A stretch of DNA of 64,000 nt. Origin: Megalonaias nervosa (taxonomy: Eukaryota > Mollusca > Bivalvia > Unionida > Unionidae). The notes under the pieces were generated by a model. The model did not search any database, had not been told where the DNA came from, and worked only from the letters and a program-made list of their open reading frames with translations. The stretch lies in contig JAECUM010003631.1 of NCBI GenBank assembly GCA_016617855.1, positions 1 to 64,000 of the forward strand, read 5' to 3'. Below, piece by piece: positions 57,205-64,000 of this stretch; position 1 is the first letter of the stretch; every line of letters starts with the position of its first letter. Both the position numbers and the translations under genes were made by a program.

Positions 57205-57485
57205 TAAGCATGCATGTGTGTGTGTGATTTGGATTTATAACATAGCTTTTAATAATTTTTCAGTCATATCACTACCATGTCTGCAGTCTGACAGTTTATA
57301 GTGATGTCTAGCACTGGGGCATCATGATGCAGACATATAGCATGATGTCCCACCCAGTCATATTATCCTGACACCAGGCCAACCAGTCCTAACACTAACC
57401 TCTTAATGCTGAGTGGGTTTGAACCAGTGACCTCCCACATCCGAGGGAGATGCTCTGACCAACAGGCCAATGTAGCGGTTATGTA
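57205..57485 (-). mobile_element. tRNA-derived SINE, family S2, decayed head
   Basis: A short (TG)n start, then the S2 body (aacatagcttttaataattt, 'gatgtctagcactggggcat', 'cctgacaccaggcca') and a head with mutated box complements (gggtttgaaccagtgacc, accaacaggcca). Same orientation as the other S2 copies. Confidence 0.85.
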
Positions 57486-57560
57486 AGTATGCAGCAAAGT
57501 TGATAGCATTACCAAAATATGTTAATCATTTAGCTGATGGACCCATTGCAGTTCAGTTGC

Positions 57561-58049
57561 ATCTTCACTAGCCAAGGTTCCGATATGTTAACCCTATCTA
57601 CATCTTGGTGGATCCATCAGCAATTTTAGTGGTTTTGTCATAGCAACATCTACTAGATTTCATGAGTGGCCTCCCTTGGTATGTAATGCCAACCAACCAA
57701 TAGCGTGTTACAGCTGTGCATTGTACATAGACCGAAAGTGGTGGAGGCAATTGACTTCAAAAGGATGCACTGCAAGTTTAGCATTGAAATTATGACTACA
57801 TAATAAAGGGAAACCATTACACGGACCAGCAGCAGAAAATTGCTTATTTATGAGTCCATTCCAGTTGTGTGCTCCCCTTGTCTTGATCATGTAGGAACAG
57901 TATTCAAATTTGAACAATCTGATTTGAATTGGATGTGGTGGCTTGCCACTGCATCCAATGAAATTCACAGACCTGAAGCACATAAATATCTGATCGATCC
58001 ACCAAGGTGTAGATAGGGTTAGCATACAGGAACTTTGGCTAGTGAAGAT
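57561..58049. mobile_element. DNA element with about 62-bp terminal inverted repeats
   Basis: Left TIR 57561-57622 (ATCTTCACTAGCCAAGG, ACCCTATCTACATCTTGGTG) is matched by the inverted right TIR 57987-58049 (CACCAAGGTGTAGATAGGGT, TTTGGCTAGTGAAGAT). The interior of about 365 bp has no transposase motif. The right end directly meets or overlaps the head of an S1 SINE at about 58040, so the exact terminus and the target duplication are uncertain. Confidence 0.7.
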
Positions 58050-58435
58050 GGTTCAATTGGTAGTGTCAAACTCGAAATCCGAAGATCATGGTCTTCAGTA
58101 CCTACCCAGGCCAGCCCAGGTGCCTCAGTGTGTACTTTGGCAAGGTACTTACCAAATATACTTGCCTATAAGACAAGTCCAACGGCAAACTGCACAGACT
58201 CAGATCTGCCTGCAGATCTGGATCTGCGCAGTTTGTTAAGAGTAATCAGTAGAACAAACAGCATAGACCCTAATCTGCAGGTGCATTATGATACAGCTGA
58301 TCATGATCTTTGATGTTTGCAGTCTGACATGACTTATAAGCGAGTACATATGGTAACTCCAAGTTCCTCAGCATGATATATCCAATAATGTGTTAAAGTG
58401 CCATTAAATGCAACCAAAACAAAAACAAAACAATG
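58040..58435 (+). mobile_element. tRNA-derived SINE, family S1, interrupted by a MITE
   Basis: The head (tggttcaattggtagtgtca, degenerate B box cttcagtacc) and 'ccaggccagcccagg', 'tttggcaaggtactta' lie left of the MITE. The body resumes 'ctccaagttcctcagcatga' and 'agtgccattaaatg' right of it. Comparison with uninterrupted copies shows the SINE was intact before the MITE came in. Confidence 0.85.
58152..58353. mobile_element. MITE family M copy 3, nested in an S1 SINE with TA duplication
   Basis: The 202-bp element starts CCAAATATACTTGCCTATAAG and ends (inverted TIR) CTTATAAGCGAGTACATATGG. TA is found immediately left (58150-58151) and right (58354-58355), while uninterrupted SINE copies carry the pre-insertion sequence. 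This fixes the boundaries and the TA duplication, which is typical of Tc1/mariner transposition. Confidence 0.9.
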
Positions 58436-58907
58436 TTGCATATTCTGCATATGGTTTTAATATTAATTATACAACCCTTTCTAATTATATGACCCACAGG
58501 ACCTAAAATATTTAGAGATGGAAGCCTTAGATAAAGCTGATGGGTTTAAGATTTGTCTGCATTATTGGTCTTTGCAAAACATTAAGGAACTGGAATTTAC
58601 TTTTCATACTGGCATTAGATCTTCAAATTATCTTTCATACCCAAATTTATAACAAAAAAGTTGAAATATTCAATACCTGATTCATTTATTAATTTGCAAA
58701 ATGATATCCCAAAACAAATGATTCTGTTTTGTCAAAGAGACTGGTGGTTTCAGTTGTTGATATTGGGGAATCAATCTGATAACTAGATGGATAAAAAAAT
58801 TCTGCAAAATATAATATGTATTGGAATATCCCTGCAATAGTACAGATATGAATTTAGTATACAGTATCATCACAAAAAATATACTAATGCTGATATCAAT
58901 GCATAAT
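58436..58907. other. No feature seen
   Basis: AT-rich DNA without recognised features. Confidence 0.5.
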
Positions 58908-58910
58908 ATC

Positions 58911-58962
<52 letters not shown>

Positions 58963-59002
58963 TTAATAATAATAATAATAATTATAATAATAATAATATA
59001 CT
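58908..59002. repeat. (AAT)n microsatellite
   Basis: About 90 bp of AAT repeats with three interruptions (tattaat, attat). Confidence 0.97.
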
Positions 59003-59459
59003 TACCAATCTGATTAATGCTACATGAAGACTGACAGACAACAATAACAGGTCATATTCTGTTGACCATGTGGTTCACCGATCAAATCATGGTTTTAAAA
59101 TTTGCAAAAGTGACACACATCATTTGGAACATACAGCTACTAGCAACAACTCTCCCTAACGCTAACCTGCAATACTTTATCTGACAGGCTACTAAAACTT
59201 AGCAGACTGGAAATTCCAAAGGTCACCAAAACATGAACTTTTATCATTGTCTCTCAGATCTCCTTGTAGGGTTGTGGAGATCTGATTTAAATCTGATTTA
59301 TGTACTTTTGTTCATTCTAGATCGACTACTGAGCAAAAGGCTCAACTCATAGCAGAATGAGATGCATTACTGTAACAAAGTGAATTCTGAAGATGATTAC
59401 TGCACCACAACTGAGGAAATCTTGACGCGGTCAGCATGACCAATTAACATTGACATATG
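59003..59459. other. No feature seen
   Basis: No coding or repeat signal was recognised. Confidence 0.5.
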
Positions 59460-59615
59460 GGCTAGACCAGTGGTTCCCAAACTTTTTCATGCCACTGCCC
59501 TCTTGGTTATCCTATGAGCCCCCTTATCTTACCCTGTAAAAAGCATTATTCAGCATTAGCGCCCCCCCCCCTTTCGGTAATCCCACTGCCCACTTTGGGA
59601 AACACTGGGCTAGAC
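59460..59615. mobile_element. hAT MITE (140 bp) with perfect 8-bp target duplication
   Basis: The element 59468-59607 starts CAGTGGTTCCCAAACTTT and ends (inverted) CTTTGGGAAACACTG, a classic hAT terminus. GGCTAGAC occurs directly on both sides (59460-59467 and 59608-59615), the 8-bp duplication expected of hAT transposition. The interior is non-coding with a C-run. Confidence 0.95.
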
Positions 59616-61018
59616 CCAAAATAAATCACTAGCCTGCAATGGTTTAACCTCCCTGGTTCAGAGCATGATTGATTTTTAATTAGAATCCTTTGGGATAACA
59701 ATCAGAGAGTAGAGAGGAAAGGTGAATTGGGGGGGGGGGTAGTAGAGGAAAAAGAACGAGGAGAAATCCAGACACAATTTTGGCCATTTGAAATTAGTGT
59801 CATAAAATGAGATTTTAGTTATTAAGAAAGTTTGGAAATATTAGGTGTTACTAAAACAAATAGGTATGGGTTAATTTTTGGCAGTTAGATAAAGTTAATC
59901 CTGATTGGCTAAGCAAAATGGGGGGAGGTATTTACCAGATGGAATTCAATGTCCTAAGTATACTCCCCAGAAATGTTCATCAGTCGAAGTTTCCGTGGGA
60001 AGCCAAGAAGTTGACTCTGAGATTGGTAAAGAGTGCTTTCTCATTAAAATTGTTCATGGGATGAGTGTATGGAAGTTGAGGGACATGGAACTTAAAGAAA
60101 CAGAGATTCAGCTGCATATGAAAATCAAGTCTCAGAAACCACAAGGTTTGTCTCATTTGCATATGATTTATTCATTGATATAAGTCTGTAATTATTTGTT
60201 TGAATTTGTTTGTTTTAAATTAATACAGCAATTTTAACTGAGTTCAAAAGTCAATTGTTTGTGTTCATTTGTCTTGAATGTTATATAACTCATGCAATCT
60301 AGGAATGTCATACAATATTTCCCGATATGAATTTACTTGTATGAATGTAATAGAAATCATGCATTTGAGGAATTTCATGCATTGCTTCTGATGCTAATTG
60401 CAAGAATGGGTGAATTTATCTGTCTTAAATTATACGAATCATGTAGGCTAGGAATTGATTTTACTACAGTATGTCTGGAAATGTTATGCCAATGAATTGC
60501 TAGTTGGCAAATATGTAGTTAACAAACGAAGTGAATTTTGTTAATTTATTTGCATAATTAAAATGTGAGATCTGTTAAGTGAGAGTCAGAGGTATATGGC
60601 CTTAAGAATGCCTGTTAAATGACTTAAGTCAAGTTAGTGATTCATATCCCACATAGTACTAGTTATTACTAGGTCTAGCTTAGTTCATAGTCCCATTAGG
60701 AATGTGACTAGTTTGACAGTTAAACACTGTCAATCCTCTAGACTGTAATAAATATACTTCTCATGTTCTGATGTTTGTTTTATAAGACTTGCAGTAGTGA
60801 TCACCTTGTTTTGGAATTTCAAGATTTTGCAAGATAACCTGAGAACTACTTTCAGGTTATGATAAGCTGGCCTATTCAGCATCATTGTGACAATCAGGAG
60901 TGGTCATCACTTGCTAATAATGAATTGAGGAAGGCACATTAACTTTTGGCTAAATAGCAAATCAAAATGTGGTTTGCATAACATAAAGCATTAGAAACTA
61001 AACAAGACTCCTTCTCAG
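59616..61018. other. No feature seen (1.4 kb)
   Basis: AT-rich sequence. A 92-codon plus-strand frame at 59905-60183 has no recognisable motif and no splice or repeat context. Confidence 0.5.
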
Positions 61019-62607
61019 TACACCAATCCCTCGATAATTTGCGCCCTGATAACTCGCGAACCCGCTTATAACGCGGGGTCAGGCGTGGATCCCATTTTTT
61101 AAAACTAGAAATTACCCCAAAAATAGATCCCTATTTTATGAACTTTATGGAAATCGCGATCAAAATTAGCTACAAAAACTTTGATATATCGCTCGTTTTA
61201 TCGTCGAAAACGGTAGATAGGACCTGGAAAATTTAATCAACATTATGAAATACCAAATTTAAAAATAAGTCATACAATTTTTTTTTACATTTTCTTTCCA
61301 AGTGACAATCCTAGCACACCGCAATTTATGATATGTAAGGAAATTTTGATCAATGAAAATGTCACTTACGCCGAGTGGAGGCAGTATTTTAATAAATAAA
61401 TACAAATTAAATAAAAAAAATTTTCAATTTAAATTTGTGTTCTAGTTCTATCTTCTAGTTCCTTTTAAGTGTAATCATCATAAATGCAATCCGTCCTCTT
61501 GTAATTAAACGTAAAATGTGTCAATCTACCTTAACAGCTATGTCCGAAAGCATTTCTCTGAGAACCTATTTAGGTGCCGACAGTGTTTTGACAACTGACT
61601 TGCAGAAGTATTTGTTGCATTGTTGCACTGAATTAAAAGCTGGCCTCCTTTGTATTATCATGTTAATTATGTCTTTTGAATCAAATAATGGAGGTGAAAT
61701 AAAAGAAAAGTTAAAAGGCACGAAAATCCTACAAACTTAAAATCTAGCTGCCCCGGTCATATGTCGGGTGAACTCACTTCATTTGATTAATTGAACACTG
61801 TTATAAATGTTATTGTGTATGTAACATAAACTACCTTAAATTAACCGACTCATTGGTGACTGTAATCAAAGATAGCATGGCAACCAAGCGAAAAGAATAC
61901 TATACTTCGTAAAATAAAGAGCTTGGTTTCACAGATACAGACCATTGTGGGCAAGCGAGTTTCAGAGAATTCTTGAACTGGAACTTTGAGATATCCTCAA
62001 GAATGATAAAAAGTTTCATTATTACTTCCAATGAAATTACGATATCAATACTGTACTAACTGAACAGCACAAAAATTGAGATTCGACGTAGACGATTGTC
62101 TCATGAAAATTTACTTGCTTTCTGAACAAAAGGAATCTTGTTTGGTGGTGTATCAACAGTTAGTCTAGTTCCCTGCTCTTTTCACTCCCAATTTGGCAGG
62201 TTACAATGCCATACCACTCCGGGAACCAGACTCATCATGAAAACAAAAAGCAGTGACGTAATACACACGTTTTCGTGTAAACATAAATGGTTGTTGAAAC
62301 CAGTTGGAACGATCTTTCACATGTTGGACAGTTTGAAATTAAATGTTATTTAAACAGAATAATGAACAGCTTCATTACAAAAAGTGCGTTATTAAAAGTT
62401 ATTATCGACGTGAATGTAAAATGAGGATTCAGTCATTAAACAGCGAAGTTCCCTAACCCCAACACACTCACCCCCGCCCGCTGTTTTCTCAATGTCCAAG
62501 CGATTTTTTTCAATTTTTGGAGGTCCCTCGGTAACTCGCGCCCTCGCTTATAGCGCGGTCTATGTTTGTGGACCCCGTTGTGCGCGAGTTATCGAGGGAG
62601 TGGTGTA
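61019..62607. mobile_element. pogo-like TIR element, non-autonomous (1585 bp)
   Basis: The left end CACCAATCCCTCGATAATTT and the inverted right end (TTATCGAGGGAGTGGTG) form TIRs flanked by TA at 61019-61020 and 62606-62607. Subterminal GC-rich blocks (ACTCGCGAACCCGCTTATAA at left; the inverted TTATAGCGCGG and CTCGCG at right) give further partial inverted similarity. 'Cctcgataactcgcg' ends and a TA target suggest the pogo/Tigger branch of Tc1/mariner (inference). No transposase frame is intact; a 74-codon frame at 61516-61740 shows no DDE or CENP-B motif I can recognise. Confidence 0.7.
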
Positions 62608-63089
62608 TATCAGCTCACACAGAGTTACTGTATTTTACCAAGACCATTGACATTCAATAACATTTCTTGCATCTTGTATCCCTCTCTCAATTTTGTGGAC
62701 TTGCCAGTGGGCTTTTGTGGACTTGTCCAGGAAGTCAGGCAAGTGGGTTTGTAAATCCCTGGGTAAGATATTCCATATTAAAACACCAATGTAAGCAAAC
62801 ACTTTGTAATCATTTGTTTTGTTTTGCAATACTGCTTTTAGATAATTTTTTTTAAAAATTTAAAAATAGAAAACAATGTGATCCGACTGAACTTATGAGC
62901 CTGGAGTGAAAGTATTTAGATAACCTGGTGGCAGGATATTTGAACTTTATACATGAGGAATGAACTCATTTTTCCCTGGAGATTCTTTGCATTTTCGCCT
63001 GAAATGAAGGTTACTTTTTCTTAAATTTTTGGAGTTACTTTTGACTGCATCCAAACATATCTGAGATTTTCATTAAGTTGGGTTACAAA
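62608..63089. other. No feature seen
   Basis: AT-rich DNA, nothing recognised. Confidence 0.5.
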
Positions 63090-63430
63090 GTGCAGAAAAA
63101 ATAATTCTGAATGACTATTCTAATGATGCATGTGCAGAAGGGTGAAAATTAGGCTTCTTTTTACTCTGTCCTTGCCCCTTTTCACTCCAAATCTCAAATT
63201 TATGCTACATGTACTTTTTTCATCCAAAATTGTGAAAAAGAGATCTATTGGAATAAGCAAACATCTTCTAGGATTAGATCTGTCTGCATCGAATGGAAGA
63301 TGATAATCCTAATTAGATGAATTGTCTCTAATGTAATATAGCAATGCATTAAAAAACTTTTAAAAAATGAACTTTTCACACTTTGGGAACTGAAGGCAGC
63401 AATTCTTGTAGAAATACAGAGCCCCAAAAA
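63090..63430 (-). repeat. Inverted, diverged copy of the 50920-52140 repeat
   Basis: 'ccttgccccttttcactcca' and 'aatctcaaatttatg' are the reverse complement of the 'gatttggagtaaaatgggg' 'ccaggacatg' segment of the repeat at 51990, with matching order of neighbouring words over about 150 bp. Confidence 0.55.
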
Positions 63431-63811
63431 AGTGCCATGAGAGATCTTTAGCGAAGAACTCTTCTGTTTCTCCTTTCATAAAATGTACAAATAAATTTTA
63501 ATTTGTCCATTTTAACAACTAATCTGACCTCAAACAACACACTGTCTGCAAGTCTGCCAAATGGACCACTTGGAACATTTTCTGAATTGACTTAGCCATT
63601 AAATCAATCTGAATTGTGACAGGGTTTTATTGGGATTTCAATCATATGCTGGCCTGAGACTTCCAAAGAGAGTTAACTTTACTGCTTGCCTCCTAGCCAA
63701 CTGGAGGAGCAAGAGGAAAGAAAAGATCATTTTGTCCTCTTGAGAAGACCATGTGACCAGCCTAATAAATATGTTGCATTTATTATCAGACATAAATATC
63801 ATTTGTAAATA

Positions 63812-63969
63812 CCATATATACACTCTCTTATAAGCCAAGTCAAACTACAAACAACAAATGCCATAGCATTATGACTGCACACACCCAGATCTGCCAGCAC
63901 ATTATGCAATGGCAGATATGAGTTTGTGCAATTTGCCATAGGACTTAACTTATAAGTGAGTATTGATGG
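63812..63969. mobile_element. MITE family M copy 4, shortened
   Basis: TA then CCATATATACACTCTCTTATAAG at the left and (inverted) CTTATAAGTGAGTATTGATGG at the right. The internal AGATCTGCCA / TGGCAGAT palindrome is kept, but about 45 bp are missing relative to other copies. Confidence 0.75.
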
Positions 63970-64000
63970 CAGTTACCAATTTTTTGTGGAAAAATGAGTT

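Noticed and set aside
57708..58025. 105-codon minus-strand frame
   Set aside because: It lies wholly inside the TIR element at 57561-58049 and shows no transposase or other domain.

Overview
This is AT-rich, intron-dominated animal DNA with a very high load of tandem and mobile repeats. It has spliced exons with canonical GT/AG borders, three types of non-LTR retrotransposon (plus one 5'-truncated fragment), tRNA-headed SINEs, and hAT-, mariner- and pogo-like DNA elements. The repeat style and the strong similarity of the host gene to CACHD1 suggest a marine lophotrochozoan, probably a mollusc. The species cannot be read from the sequence.

The only host gene I can support lies on the minus strand: four consecutive coding exons of a CACHD1-like (alpha2delta-like, VWA plus Cache) protein. 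They run 42425-42560, 9656-9800, 3476-3611 and 1580-1663 in transcription order. Splice phases (2, 0, 1) agree across all three introns. The encoded stretch spans the segment just before the VWA domain and the start of that domain, including a degenerate MIDAS (D-x-G-x-S). The introns are 32.6 kb, 6.0 kb and 1.8 kb. The 3' part of the gene lies beyond the left edge. Upstream exons should lie at higher coordinates, but I could not identify any between 42561 and 64000, so that side is either the preceding intron or partly 5' flank.

The rest is repeats. 1-4200: an L2/CR1-like LINE fragment and five minisatellites. 4460-5830: a 1.37 kb palindromic element. 6285-6760: an inverted-repeat element. 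8957-9527: a 40-bp minisatellite. 9877-11380: a DNA element with long terminal inverted repeats next to the VWA exon. 13361-17965: a 47-48 bp minisatellite split by a 5'-truncated, nearly intact CR1/L2-like LINE. 18.3-33.4 kb: SINEs, minisatellites and foldback elements in otherwise featureless intron. 33482-41572: two LTR-like direct repeats (TG...CA, TATA box) that bracket not gag-pol but head-to-tail copies of an RNase H-bearing, I/Nimb-like LINE, with five repeated hairpin modules in its untranslated regions. 44-64 kb: more minisatellites, a degraded LINE, SINEs of two families, a mariner-like MITE family (one copy nested in a SINE with TA duplication), a hAT MITE with a perfect 8-bp duplication and a pogo-like element.

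Most long open frames in the window come from minisatellites whose period is a multiple of three, or from the LINEs. They are not host genes. The best candidates for something undescribed are the LTR-like/LINE composite at 33.5-41.6 kb and the paired, covarying hairpin modules inside it.
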